In this document: positions 36,031-44,666 of the stretch, in pieces
How the letters are laid out: the number at the start of each line of letters is the position of its first letter
How positions within the stretch are numbered: the stretch's first letter is position 1
Assembly: GCF_018070075.1 (NCBI RefSeq)
Contig: NZ_JAGPXE010000008.1
Location: 186,001-250,000 of the forward strand
DNA length: 64,000 nt
Direction of reading: 5' to 3'
Source: Saccharopolyspora endophytica
GTDB taxonomy: Bacteria > Actinomycetota > Actinomycetes > Mycobacteriales > Pseudonocardiaceae
Notes under the pieces: generated by a model
Told to the model about the DNA's origin: nothing
The model's database searches: none
What the model saw: the letters and a program-made list of their open reading frames with translations, nothing else
Program-made: the position numbers and the translations under genes

Positions 36031-36336
36031 TCAGATGAGGACCCAGACCACGATCGATTCCAGCAGGTAGATCACCGTGCACCACAGGGCGATCCACAGG
36101 CCCCGGCGGACCGGGCGCTCCACGTGGCGGAGGAATCCGGCGAGGAACGCGACCAGCACCACCGCGACCGCGCCGGCGATGAGCCACAGCCCCGCGCCCA
36201 GCCCGCAGTCCGGCTCGGGGCAGGTCGAACCCGGACCGCCGATCAGCATCGGGGACAGGGCGCTGTTGGCGAAGAACAGCACGCCGACACCGACGGCGGT
36301 CGCGAGCAGTGCTGTGAGGGCGACGTAGAGACGCAT
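36031..36336 (-). CDS. Small multi-pass membrane protein
   Basis: This 101-residue protein has three predicted membrane helices: LYVALTALLATAVGVGVLFF, GLWLIAGAVAVVLVAFLAGF and LWIALWCTVIYLLESIVVWV. The loop between the first two has a Cys pair (STCPEPDCG) likely exposed outside. ATG 36336 has GGGAGA 8 bases upstream. No family is recognised. Confidence 0.65.
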   Translation of the reverse strand: MRLYVALTALLATAVGVGVLFFANSALSPMLIGGPGSTCPEPDCGLGAGLWLIAGAVAVVLVAFLAGFLRHVERPVRRGLWIALWCTVIYLLESIVVWVLI

Positions 36337-36385
36337 CGTCGAAGTCTCCCAGAGATCATCCGGCGGTCGCACTAGGATCCACCCG

Positions 36386-37162
36386 GTGAGCAACGCGTGG
36401 ATCGAGGTGGCCGAGCGGGTTTTCGCCCGCCGTCACGCCGAACTCGACCTGACCACGGGTCTCGTCGTCGGCGACGAGGCCGCGCTGCTGATCGACACCC
36501 GGGGCGATCATCGCCAGGGCGCCGACCTGGCCGAGGCGGTCCGCCAGATCACGCGCGCACCTCTGCGCATCGCCCTCACCCACGGGCACTTCGACCACTG
36601 CTTCGGCACTTCGGCGTTCCTGCCCGCACCAGTCTGGGCCCACCACCGGTGCCCGGACTTCCTCGACCGAACCGCCTCCGCCCAGCGCGAGCACTGGGTC
36701 GAGCACTACCGGGAGCAGGGCGACCCCGACACGGCCGACGCCCTCGCCGCCGCCACCCCGACGCCCCCGGACCACCTCGTCACGGACGCGGCGGAGCTGG
36801 ACCTGGGCGGCCGCGCGGTCCGCCTGCACCACCCCGGCCTCGGGCACACCGACCACGACCTGATCGTCGAGGTCCCCGACGCCGCGGTCGTCTTCGCCGG
36901 CGACCTCGTCGAGCAGGGCGCTCCCCCGGACTTCGAAGACGCCCACCCCCAGCACTGGCCCGCCGCGGTGGAAGCCCTGCTCACCCTGCACCCCACCACC
37001 GTCGTCCCAGGCCACGGCACCCCGGTCACCCCGGACTTCGTGCGCGGCCAGCACGCGGAACTGGCCCTGCTCGCCGAGGTGTGCCGGGGGCGGCTTCCGG
37101 CCGCGAGATCACCCTTCCCGGACGACACCACTCGCATCGCACTAGGCCGTTCAGCCCAGTGA
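36386..37162 (+). CDS. MBL-fold metallo-hydrolase
   Basis: This 258-residue hydrolase has the zinc-binding HGHFDHCFG motif (HxHxDH, near residue 58), a His in HHPGLGHTDHD and an Asp in FAGDLVEQG. A late VPGHGTPVT supplies the last His. This is a complete binuclear metal site. The substrate is unknown; thioesters, lactones or phosphodiesters are possible. GTG 36386 is a usable start with only a weak Shine-Dalgarno sequence. Confidence 0.85.
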   Translation: MSNAWIEVAERVFARRHAELDLTTGLVVGDEAALLIDTRGDHRQGADLAEAVRQITRAPLRIALTHGHFDHCFGTSAFLPAPVWAHHRCPDFLDRTASAQREHWVEHYREQGDPDTADALAAATPTPPDHLVTDAAELDLGGRAVRLHHPGLGHTDHDLIVEVPDAAVVFAGDLVEQGAPPDFEDAHPQHWPAAVEALLTLHPTTVVPGHGTPVTPDFVRGQHAELALLAEVCRGRLPAARSPFPDDTTRIALGRSAQ

Positions 37163-37282
37163 AATGCATCGTTCGGCCGCATTGTGCTGCTCGGTGGCAC
37201 CGATGCGCCGAGGCACACGTCAAACTGACCGGAGTCATCAAATCCGCACTGCGCGTGCTGTTGAGCCGGGGGAAGGCTGGAG

Positions 37283-37843
37283 ATGTCTGGACGGGACTTC
37301 GACGGGTCGAGCGACGAGAAGGTCGCGCGGAACGCTGCGCTGCGGAACCAGATCGACGACATGCTCGATGATCTGCGCAAGCGCACCGCCGATCTCCAGG
37401 AGAAGCAGGCCGCTGCCGCTCAGCAGACCTTCGAGGCTTCGTCCGACGACGGCATGGTCAACGTCCGGGTGGACGCGACCGGGACCGTGCAGGAAGTCCG
37501 GCTGTCGGACAAGGCGTTCGAGCGCACCAACCCCGAGAAGCTGGCTCGCAGCATCACCAGCGTGATCCGCGAGGCGTCCGGGACGGCGCAGCGGCAGCTG
37601 CAGAGCACCTTCGCGGCGGAAGCCGACGTGTCGAACGTGCCGGAGGTTCCCGGGGTTCCGTCGTTGCAGGGCCTGCTCAACAGCGGACCGCTGGTCGAGC
37701 CGCCGGATCCCGACGCCGAACGGGCCCGGCGCCGCAGCGAGGAGGCCCAGTCCGGGCGAGCCGCGACCGCACCGCAGGTGCAGGCCGCACCCGACGACTG
37801 GGATGACGACTGGGAGAGCAACCGCAGAGGGGGCCGCCGATGA
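37283..37843 (+). CDS. YbaB/EbfC-family protein
   Basis: This 186-residue protein has a YbaB core in residues about 10-110: coiled N-terminal helix LRNQIDDMLDDLRKRTADLQ, then MVNVRVDATGTVQEVRLSDK. The tail is acidic and disordered (ending DDWDDDWESNRRGG). In actinobacteria such genes often precede WXG100 genes in type VII secretion loci, where they may act as chaperone-like or nucleoid-binding factors. Its stop overlaps the WXG100 start by 4 bases. It is the first gene of the toxin operon; GGAAGG lies 6 bases before ATG. Confidence 0.85.
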   Translation: MSGRDFDGSSDEKVARNAALRNQIDDMLDDLRKRTADLQEKQAAAAQQTFEASSDDGMVNVRVDATGTVQEVRLSDKAFERTNPEKLARSITSVIREASGTAQRQLQSTFAAEADVSNVPEVPGVPSLQGLLNSGPLVEPPDPDAERARRRSEEAQSGRAATAPQVQAAPDDWDDDWESNRRGGRR

Positions 37844-38169
37844 GCGGGAAGATGCGGATGCAGCCCGAGGAGATCCGCTCGGGCGGCAAGAAGATCGGCG
37901 ACTCCGGGGACGACCTGGATCAGGTCCTGAGCACCCTGAAGTCCTCGTTGGACGGTGAAGGTGAGTGCTGGGGCAACGATGAGGCCGGCCAGAAGTTCGG
38001 CGGCGACTACACCAAGGGCCGCGACAGCGTGCTGGACAGCCTGAAGAAGGTCGTCAAAGCGCTCGGCGACATCGACGACAACCTCAAAGCCACCGCCGAC
38101 GACACCGAGTCCGGCGACGCCCAGTCCGCAGGCGGCATCGGCAAGGCCGGCTCGGACATGCCCCGGTAG
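37840..38169 (+). CDS. WXG100-family (EsxA-like) protein
   Basis: This 109-residue helical protein has a central turn ECWGNDEAGQKFG corresponding to the WXG motif with the D/E-x-G variant. Heptad-like helices lie on both sides. Such proteins are type VII secretion substrates or partners for large toxins. It overlaps the YbaB-like gene by 4 bases (ATGA) and is 14 bases from the toxin gene, so the three are one operon. No ESX machinery genes are in the window. Confidence 0.85.
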   Translation: MSGKMRMQPEEIRSGGKKIGDSGDDLDQVLSTLKSSLDGEGECWGNDEAGQKFGGDYTKGRDSVLDSLKKVVKALGDIDDNLKATADDTESGDAQSAGGIGKAGSDMPR

Positions 38170-38183
38170 GGAGTTGACTTCAC

Positions 38184-41100
38184 TTGAGCATCGAGATGCC
38201 CGACGAGGTCAAGTGGCTGCTGCCGATCGTCGTCGGACAATCCTGGCCCGAAGGTGACGAGGACGCCATGCGTCGGATGGCCGACGCGTGGCGCACCGCC
38301 GCCGACGGCATCGACGGGGTCCAGAGCTCCGCCAACGGTGGCGCCCAGCAGGTCAAGTCCGCGATGGAGGGCAAGACCGGCGAGGCGTTCACCAAGCTGT
38401 GGAAGGACATCGGCGACGGCGGCGAATCAGCGCTGCCGAAGCTGAAGGAGGCGTGCGAGAAGCTCGCCAAGTCGTGCGATGACGCGGCGCTGGACGTCGA
38501 GCACACCAAGCTGACCATCATCGCCTCGCTGATCGCGCTGGCGATCCAGATCGCCGCGATGCTCGCCGCCGCGCCGGTCACCTTCGGGGCCTCCACCGCC
38601 GGTATCGCCGCAGCTCAGGGCATCACCCGCGTGGTGGTGCTGCAGATCTTCAAGCAGTTGGTCTTCAGCATCCTCAAGAACGTCGCCATCGAGGTCGCCA
38701 CCTCGGTCGCGATCGAATTCGCGGTGCAGGGCACGCAGGTCGCCATGGGCAACCGCGACGGGCTCGACGGCGGCAAGTTCAAGGAGGCCGCGATCAGCGG
38801 CGCCATCGGGGGTGCCGTGGGCGGCGTCTTCGAGGGCGTCGGCAAGTCCGTCGGCCGGGGCGCCGGGGACGCCGTCGGCGACGCGGCCGGTGACGCTGCG
38901 GGCAACGCGGGCACCGCCGCCGGGCGCGCGGCGGGCGACGCCGCAGGTGACGCGGCCGGTGAGGCCGCCGAGAGCGCCGCGAAGTCCATCGGCAAGGAAG
39001 CCGTGAAGGAAGGCGCCCTCGGCGCCGCCGAAGGCGCGGTGGGCAGCGTCGCCGAGCAAGCGATCATGGAAGGCAAGATCGACTGGGGCGACGTCGGCAC
39101 CGGTGCGATGTCCGGCGGCGCCACAGGCGCCGGCATGGGCGGCCTCGGCGCGGGCAAGGAGCACTTCGGCGGCGACGTCGACGTGCCCGACACCGACGGG
39201 AGCTCGTCGGGCACGGGTTCTTCGTCGGACTCCGGTGGGTCGTCTTCGTCCGACTCCGGGTCTTCCTCGTCTTCGTCCGATTCCAGCAGCTCCGGCTCGG
39301 GCTCGGGGGGTTCGTCCTCGGACTCCGGCGGTTCTTCGTCGGATTCGAGCAGTGCGTCTTCCTCGGATTCGGGGAGCTCGTCGTCCTCGGACTCGGGCAC
39401 GTCCGCGTCGTCCTCGGACAACGGGCCGTCGGGGTCGGGCTCCTCCGATTCCGGTGGCTCGTCGGAGTCGAGCTCGCGCAGTTCGTCGCCGGATTCGGGC
39501 TCTGGTGGTTCCTCGTCCTCTGATTCGGGCACCTCCGCGTCGTCCTCGGACGGCGGGTCGTCGCGTTCCGACTCTTCGGGCTCCGGCGGCTCGTCGGGTC
39601 CCTCCACCGCGAGCACGTCGGATTCCTCGTCCGGTTCCGGTTCCTCGGACCGATCGTCCGGGAGCGCCGACTCGTCGTCCAACGGCTCCAGCGCGGCGGA
39701 CAGCAGCTCTTCGTCCGGTGGTTCGACGCCGGAAGCGCGCTCCGCATCGTCCGATTCGCCCTCGACCACGTCCGACAGCGGTTCCTCGACCTCCGATTCC
39801 CGACCCGCGTCGAGCGCGGACTCCCCGTCCTCCAGCGGCGATTCGAGCCGCTCGGCCGCACCCTCCACTTCGGACGCGAGCAGCTCGCCGTCCGGTGGCG
39901 ACGGCGGTCCCAGCCGATCCGGCGGTGGAGATTCGACGCCCTCGGCCGGGAGCGGCGACCCGGGCTCGCGCGAATCCTCCGGCAGCGGAGGAACTTCCGG
40001 CGCGGGCGTGGCGCCTTCCGGTGGTGGGCCATCGCCGAGCTCGCATTCGGGCAGTTCTTTCAGCGGCACGCTGAACGGCGATCCCGACCGCTCGCCGAGC
40101 AGTCCGGCGAGCACGACCGCGTCGTCCAACGTGGACGCTCCGCCGGCCCCCGCGGCCTCGGGTGCCCCGGCTGCGGCAGGTCCCGCACCTCGTGCCGACC
40201 AGCCGTCGGCGGGGAGCCCGATGGGCGGCATGGCCGGTGGCGCTCCGGGCGCGACCGGCGGCGGCCCCACACCTTCCGCAGGTGGTGGTCGTCCCGGTGG
40301 CACCGGTGGCTGGACCGGCACCGCGGGCTCTCCGGGAGCCGCAGCACGCCCGACGGGCGGCGACGCAGGTCCGCGCCCGGACACCTCTCGCCCCGCCCCC
40401 GCGTCCCGGGGACCGGCGACCCCGGACGCACCGTCGCGCCCGAACACCAGGCCGGACGGCGGTGTCCCGCAGCAGCGCACCCAGCAGGGCCCGAGCTCCG
40501 CTCCCCCGCGCCCGAACTCCACGGCACCACGTCCGGACACGCCGAACCAGCGTCCCGACGGCACGGCACCACGCCCGGAAGGACCAGGTCAGCGGCCCAA
40601 CGGGTCAACCCCGCAGGAGGTCGGCCGTCCCGACGGGACGAGCCCGGAGACCCAGCGCCCCGACGGCTCGGACCCGAACGGCCCCCGATCCGACGACTCC
40701 CCCGGCGACGCCGACGGCAGGCCGGACCGCCACGACGACGCCGACCAGCCCAAGGACGCCGAACCCGGCACGCCGGAGCGCCAGGAGCAGATCGACACCG
40801 CCGAGGCCAACCGGCAGGAAACCCCGGCAGGCTCGTCGTTCCACGACGACCCCAACATGCGGGACCTGGCGAACCGAGTCCCGGATGACGGCGTCCACCA
40901 CACCGTCGACGTCCACGCCTTACCCGACGGCCGCGTCCGCATCGGCGACAACACCTTCTCCGCGAAGGAATTCGCCGACATGCTCCGCCGCGACCCGAAC
41001 TTCGACGGCAGCAAACCGGTCCGCCTCCTCTCCTGCGACGCGGGAACCAGCGGCCTGGCCCGAGACCTCGCCAACGAACTCGGCACCCCGGTCACCGCAC

Positions 41101-42389
41101 CCCGCGGCCTCGCCTGGACCGACGGCAACGGCCGGGTCTTCGCCTCCGACATGGGCCCCGACGGCCGCCCGGGCTGGCCCCCGAACGGAGGCTGGGACAC
41201 CCACCACCCCGACGGCACCACCACGCCGGCCAGCAACGACGGCTTCCACCCGACCCGAGACGGGGAGGACCCAGGCCGACGGCCGGAGGACGCCGAGGCG
41301 CGAGGCAAGCGCGACACCGACAGCCGCGATGAGGCGGATGAACCTCCGGGCAAGAAGCCACGCTCCGACGACGACCAGCCGGATGGCTCCGATGGCGAAC
41401 GCCCGGCCGCCACGAACGCCGCAGGTGACTTCGACCCACCGCCGTCTCGCGATGTGCTGCAGACGTTCTCGCCCAACACGCTGCCTGACCACTACGGCAC
41501 CGGGGCCGGTAACCGACCGTCCGTGCCGGACCCCGTCACGACGTGGAACCGGCCCGACGACCCGACCTTCACCCGTCCGGCCAACGACCCGAACGGGCGT
41601 AGCCCGATCTCGATCCCAGACTCGTCGAACCCGAAACCGCTCAACAAACTCGGCCCCCAAACAGCGCTGAGCTCGCTGTCGGAAAAGGGCAAGCTTGCCG
41701 CTAACACTCGCTACGACGTCGCCGGGCGCGGAAGCTTCTTCACCGACGGGTCCGGAAAGATCAAGTGGGCGGAGATCGACACCGACGCTCCCGGTTACAA
41801 CCGCCACCGCAACGTCGAGTTGCGCCGTCCGGCGCCCAACGCCGCCTACCGGGTGGACAACAACTGGACCTTCAACACCAACGACAGGGGTCAGACCGAA
41901 CGGATGTCCGGCACCCCGCACTACCAGGGCACCCCTTCGGCGCTGCCCGACAGATTCTACGACCGCGACCAAACGTCGCAGAACCGAGCAGGCGCCGAGG
42001 GCCGAGCAGAGTATTCGCACCGGCACTGGGCCGGTGGGCACATGGCCGCCCACGAAGCGGGCGGTCCCGGTGAGTACATCAACATGTTCCCGCAGATGGC
42101 TGCATCCAACAGCGGGCACAACCGGGAGGGCATGACCAACAGGGCGTCGTGGCGCAATCTTGAGGACTACCTCTCCAGCGCTCATGACCGCGGCTCAACG
42201 ATCGATCGGATCGAGGTGCTGGCGCCTCGCGAGGCCGACGGCATCCCGACCAACGTGACGTACCGTTGGCTGGAGACCGACGAGCACGGTGTCACCCGCT
42301 ACATGCAGTCGGTCTTCCCCAACCGGCCGGACCCGGACTTCAACTACGGTCCGTGGAGGGATTACGGCGAGGACGATGACGAATCCTGA
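38184..42389 (+). CDS. Type VII-linked polymorphic toxin with C-terminal DNA/RNA endonuclease domain
   Basis: This 1401-residue protein has a WXG100-like helical N-domain (residues 1-110, with W in SWPEGDEDAMRRMADAW) and hydrophobic helices at about 110-170. A glycine/alanine zipper region follows (GDAVGDAAGDAAGNAG, about 200-330), then a long Ser/Asp/Gly-rich linker (335-600) and a Pro-rich linker (to about 880). A domain with VRLLSCDAGTSGLARDLANE (about 950) is shared by many secreted toxins. The C-terminal domain (about 1215-1395) has AGGHMAAHEAGGPGEYINMF and WRNLEDYL, matching the non-specific endonuclease fold (Endonuclea_NS_2), with the His near residue 1285 as likely catalytic base. 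It is followed by two YezG-like immunity genes. Confidence 0.88.
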   Translation: MSIEMPDEVKWLLPIVVGQSWPEGDEDAMRRMADAWRTAADGIDGVQSSANGGAQQVKSAMEGKTGEAFTKLWKDIGDGGESALPKLKEACEKLAKSCDDAALDVEHTKLTIIASLIALAIQIAAMLAAAPVTFGASTAGIAAAQGITRVVVLQIFKQLVFSILKNVAIEVATSVAIEFAVQGTQVAMGNRDGLDGGKFKEAAISGAIGGAVGGVFEGVGKSVGRGAGDAVGDAAGDAAGNAGTAAGRAAGDAAGDAAGEAAESAAKSIGKEAVKEGALGAAEGAVGSVAEQAIMEGKIDWGDVGTGAMSGGATGAGMGGLGAGKEHFGGDVDVPDTDGSSSGTGSSSDSGGSSSSDSGSSSSSSDSSSSGSGSGGSSSDSGGSSSDSSSASSSDSGSSSSSDSGTSASSSDNGPSGSGSSDSGGSSESSSRSSSPDSGSGGSSSSDSGTSASSSDGGSSRSDSSGSGGSSGPSTASTSDSSSGSGSSDRSSGSADSSSNGSSAADSSSSSGGSTPEARSASSDSPSTTSDSGSSTSDSRPASSADSPSSSGDSSRSAAPSTSDASSSPSGGDGGPSRSGGGDSTPSAGSGDPGSRESSGSGGTSGAGVAPSGGGPSPSSHSGSSFSGTLNGDPDRSPSSPASTTASSNVDAPPAPAASGAPAAAGPAPRADQPSAGSPMGGMAGGAPGATGGGPTPSAGGGRPGGTGGWTGTAGSPGAAARPTGGDAGPRPDTSRPAPASRGPATPDAPSRPNTRPDGGVPQQRTQQGPSSAPPRPNSTAPRPDTPNQRPDGTAPRPEGPGQRPNGSTPQEVGRPDGTSPETQRPDGSDPNGPRSDDSPGDADGRPDRHDDADQPKDAEPGTPERQEQIDTAEANRQETPAGSSFHDDPNMRDLANRVPDDGVHHTVDVHALPDGRVRIGDNTFSAKEFADMLRRDPNFDGSKPVRLLSCDAGTSGLARDLANELGTPVTAPRGLAWTDGNGRVFASDMGPDGRPGWPPNGGWDTHHPDGTTTPASNDGFHPTRDGEDPGRRPEDAEARGKRDTDSRDEADEPPGKKPRSDDDQPDGSDGERPAATNAAGDFDPPPSRDVLQTFSPNTLPDHYGTGAGNRPSVPDPVTTWNRPDDPTFTRPANDPNGRSPISIPDSSNPKPLNKLGPQTALSSLSEKGKLAANTRYDVAGRGSFFTDGSGKIKWAEIDTDAPGYNRHRNVELRRPAPNAAYRVDNNWTFNTNDRGQTERMSGTPHYQGTPSALPDRFYDRDQTSQNRAGAEGRAEYSHRHWAGGHMAAHEAGGPGEYINMFPQMAASNSGHNREGMTNRASWRNLEDYLSSAHDRGSTIDRIEVLAPREADGIPTNVTYRWLETDEHGVTRYMQSVFPNRPDPDFNYGPWRDYGEDDDES

Positions 42390-42870
42390 AAACAACCCGA
42401 CCGCACCGGCGGCGGATGCGGACCAAGTCCGCGACGAGCTTGTCCAGGCACTGGTGTCCGGTGCACCACCGGACTGGGCCGAGATCCACCTGGAGTTCCG
42501 CGGGAGCAGCACCATCTGCCAGGAAGAGGTAACGGGGTCGACGCTGTCCGGTGGACCGCTGCTCATGCCTCCGCCACCCGACTCGGCGCAACGTCTGAAG
42601 CAGCTCCGCGCGGCCATGTACGAGCCGGGCCGTGGCACCTGGTTCTCGGCGGGCATCACCGTGAAGAGGAATGAAGAAGCAGCTTTCGTGTTCAACTACA
42701 CTGACGATCCACACTGGACGCCGGTGTCGCCGACCGTGTTCACGCTGGACCAAGAGCGCTTTCCCCGCGATGAGCAGCACATTCCCGCCTGGCTGAGGCA
42801 AAGGCTGGCCGAAGGCGCCGCCACGGAGCGCGAGCACGCGCGAGGCCGACGGGGCGACGGGCTCGCCTGA
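42376..42870 (+). CDS. YezG-like immunity protein 1
   Basis: This 164-residue protein contains MYEPGRGTWFSAGITV, FNYTDDPHWTPV and FPRDEQHIPAWLRQRL. That pattern is typical of YezG/DUF600 immunity proteins, known in Bacillus as antidotes to YeeF-type nuclease toxins. ATG 42376 lies inside the toxin gene (14-base overlap), so translation is coupled. It probably binds and blocks the nuclease domain in the cytoplasm. Confidence 0.82.
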   Translation: MTNPENNPTAPAADADQVRDELVQALVSGAPPDWAEIHLEFRGSSTICQEEVTGSTLSGGPLLMPPPPDSAQRLKQLRAAMYEPGRGTWFSAGITVKRNEEAAFVFNYTDDPHWTPVSPTVFTLDQERFPRDEQHIPAWLRQRLAEGAATEREHARGRRGDGLA

Positions 42871-42960
42871 CTCGGCCTGGTCTACCGGTACCGTGGTCGC
42901 AGCCGGCCAGTCGGTGGCAAGCATTCACCTCAAGATCGCGATGGACACAGGAGCACCCCG

Positions 42961-43401
42961 ATGACAGAGCCCGGCGGTCTGGAACCGGAAGCGCAGAAGG
43001 AACTGCTGGACGAGTTGGCCGCTGTGGTGGTGGCCAACGCGCCTGAGAAATGGCAGCTCCTCGCCATCGAATATCTCTGCGTCGGCCGCCACGTAGAGGT
43101 CCGCGTGGGCGTTACCGATGCGGAAGGAACCGCCATCTCCTGGGAACCACCACAGGAAGTGGACAACCTCTTCTGGCGGCTGCGCGTCGGCATGTACGAA
43201 GGGGGGCTCGGCACCTGGTACACCGCTTTCTTCCGGATCACCCCGCCCGATACCTATGAGATCTTCTACAACCGGGACAACGAACCCCCGTGGAACCCGC
43301 CGCTCGAAAGCTTCCGCAAGGAGCAGGACATGTTCCCCCGCGATGAAGAGCACATGCCCGACTGGTTCCGCCAGAAACTCAACGCCGCCGGTCAGTCCTG
43401 A
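42961..43401 (+). CDS. YezG-like immunity protein 2 (paralogue)
   Basis: This 146-residue paralogue of the preceding protein shares the layout: GMYEGGLGTWYTAFFRI, FYNRDNEPPWNPP, then FPRDEEHMPDWFRQKL. AGGAG stands 7 bases before ATG 42961. The two differ clearly in the N-terminal half. The second copy may protect against a variant nuclease domain from kin or competitors, or be left from an earlier toxin exchange. A hairpin follows 65 bases later. Confidence 0.82.
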   Translation: MTEPGGLEPEAQKELLDELAAVVVANAPEKWQLLAIEYLCVGRHVEVRVGVTDAEGTAISWEPPQEVDNLFWRLRVGMYEGGLGTWYTAFFRITPPDTYEIFYNRDNEPPWNPPLESFRKEQDMFPRDEEHMPDWFRQKLNAAGQS

Positions 43402-43466
43402 TCCGCATCCAGCCAAAGCGCCGCGCGAGCGCAACCTGGGCGAGGACGCATCTCAGAAGCACGGCA

Positions 43467-43492
43467 GCCCCGGACCTGCGCGGGTTCGGGGC
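43467..43492. terminator. Hairpin between convergent immunity and regulator-remnant genes
   Basis: GCCCCGGACC (43467-43476) pairs with GGTTCGGGGC (43483-43492) with one G-T pair. It can serve both strands. Confidence 0.65.
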
Positions 43493-43506
43493 CACCGTTG
43501 TTGTGG

Positions 43507-43998
43507 TCAGTTGGTGAAGCGGTCGGACTTCACCGCGTTGAGGAAGGTCGACCACTGGGTGGGGTTGGCGGCGCCCTCGCGGTCCTTGGTGTCACGGACA
43601 GCGGCGGAGCCTCCGAGGCTGCCGACCTCGACGCAGTTGTCGTTCGGATTGGAGCGCGACGACTTACGCCAGTTCGTGGCTAACGTAGCCATTGCTTGTG
43701 GCCCTTCCAGGTTCTTCGCGATGTTGGCCATGAGCGCAATCGATTCGTCTGGCCCGGTAGCCGTGCTCACGAGGGTATCGAGCGCATCCTTGTAGGCCGA
43801 GACATCTGTTGCCTCATAGAGGAAGACCGGCGCTCGGTAGTGCTCCAGGTGAACCGTCGGCGCGGCTTTCGCGAACTCGTACAGCACGAACGAACCGTTG
43901 TGGGCGAGTGTCCAGGTTTTCACCGATGCTGGGATGACTCTGAACGTGATGTTGGGACGCTCGGCAAGCTTGATGAGGTGCCGCACCTGCTCCAGCAT
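43507..43998 (-). CDS. DUF5753-DUF397 fusion lacking the HTH domain (probable remnant)
   Basis: Residues 1-100 match the C-terminal part of DUF5753 sensor domains of XRE regulators (FRVIPASVKTWTLAHNGSFV, LEHYRAPVFLYEATDVSAYK). Residues 103-163 are a complete DUF397 protein (WRKSSRSNPNDNCVEV to FLNAVKSDRF). These are normally two neighbouring genes, with an HTH and the rest of DUF5753 in front. Here the upstream part is missing: the racemase gene ends only 21 bases away. DUF397 could still be made from an internal ATG at 43692, preceded by GGAAGGG. I read this as a truncated, partly functional locus. Confidence 0.7.
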   Translation of the reverse strand: MLEQVRHLIKLAERPNITFRVIPASVKTWTLAHNGSFVLYEFAKAAPTVHLEHYRAPVFLYEATDVSAYKDALDTLVSTATGPDESIALMANIAKNLEGPQAMATLATNWRKSSRSNPNDNCVEVGSLGGSAAVRDTKDREGAANPTQWSTFLNAVKSDRFTN

Positions 43999-44019
43999 TC
44001 CTCGAACTGATGTGGGCGG

Positions 44020-44655
44020 TCACCCGCCGAGGGCGGCCAGCACTCCGAGACCGGTGCGGATCGGGTCGAGGACCAGCGGGAGGTCGGGGTCCTGGTCGGC
44101 GGTCTCGACCGCGGAGCAGCCGTTGACCACCGCGGTGACCCCGGCGTCGCGGGCCGCGATGAGGGCGGGGCGCATCGCGGCGGCCCAGCGGTCCGGTTCG
44201 GTGATGTCCTCCACGCCCAGGTCCAGGACGCTGACCTCGTGGAACGAGGAGTCCCAGCCGTAGGCGGTGACGCGGTCGCGGAGTTCGGCCGCGATCGCCT
44301 CGTTGCGGGTGATCGCGCCGATCCGGTGCCCGGCGGCGACCGCTGCGCCGATGGTCAGCCGCAGCAGGCCGAGCGCGGGCCTGCCGCCGAGCGTGCCGCC
44401 GTCAGCCGGAACCGCGGGGTCGAGCACGCAGTCCGGGAGCACGGCGTCGCAGTCCGGCGCTTCGGACAGGGCCTTCGCGACCAGGGCTTCCGAGCGGCGC
44501 ACGTCGTCGGCGGTGTTGAGGGCGCGCGGCCCGTCGGGGTGCAGGTCGGTCAGCACGACCTCGATCCCCTCCGGTGAGAGCGCGTCGTACCTGGCCTGGC
44601 GGCGGGCCACCTCGGCCGGTCCGACGGTGATCGGGGTGACGGCGTGGACGAGCAT
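44020..44655 (-). CDS. Asp/Glu/hydantoin racemase-family protein
   Basis: This 211-residue protein has AVTPITVGPAEVARRQ at the start and GAITRNEAIAAELRDRV in the middle. The late Cys motif VVNGCSAVETADQD marks the superfamily that includes hydantoin racemase, maleate isomerase and arylmalonate decarboxylase. The first-half Cys appears as VLPDCVLDPA, so both catalytic cysteine positions seem filled. ATG 44655 follows GAGGAGG by 6 bases. It is the last gene of the minus-strand catabolic operon, 11 bases after the MmgE/PrpD gene; a racemisation or isomerisation step is inferred. Confidence 0.82.
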   Translation of the reverse strand: MLVHAVTPITVGPAEVARRQARYDALSPEGIEVVLTDLHPDGPRALNTADDVRRSEALVAKALSEAPDCDAVLPDCVLDPAVPADGGTLGGRPALGLLRLTIGAAVAAGHRIGAITRNEAIAAELRDRVTAYGWDSSFHEVSVLDLGVEDITEPDRWAAAMRPALIAARDAGVTAVVNGCSAVETADQDPDLPLVLDPIRTGLGVLAALGG

Positions 44656-44666
44656 GCGGTTCCTCC

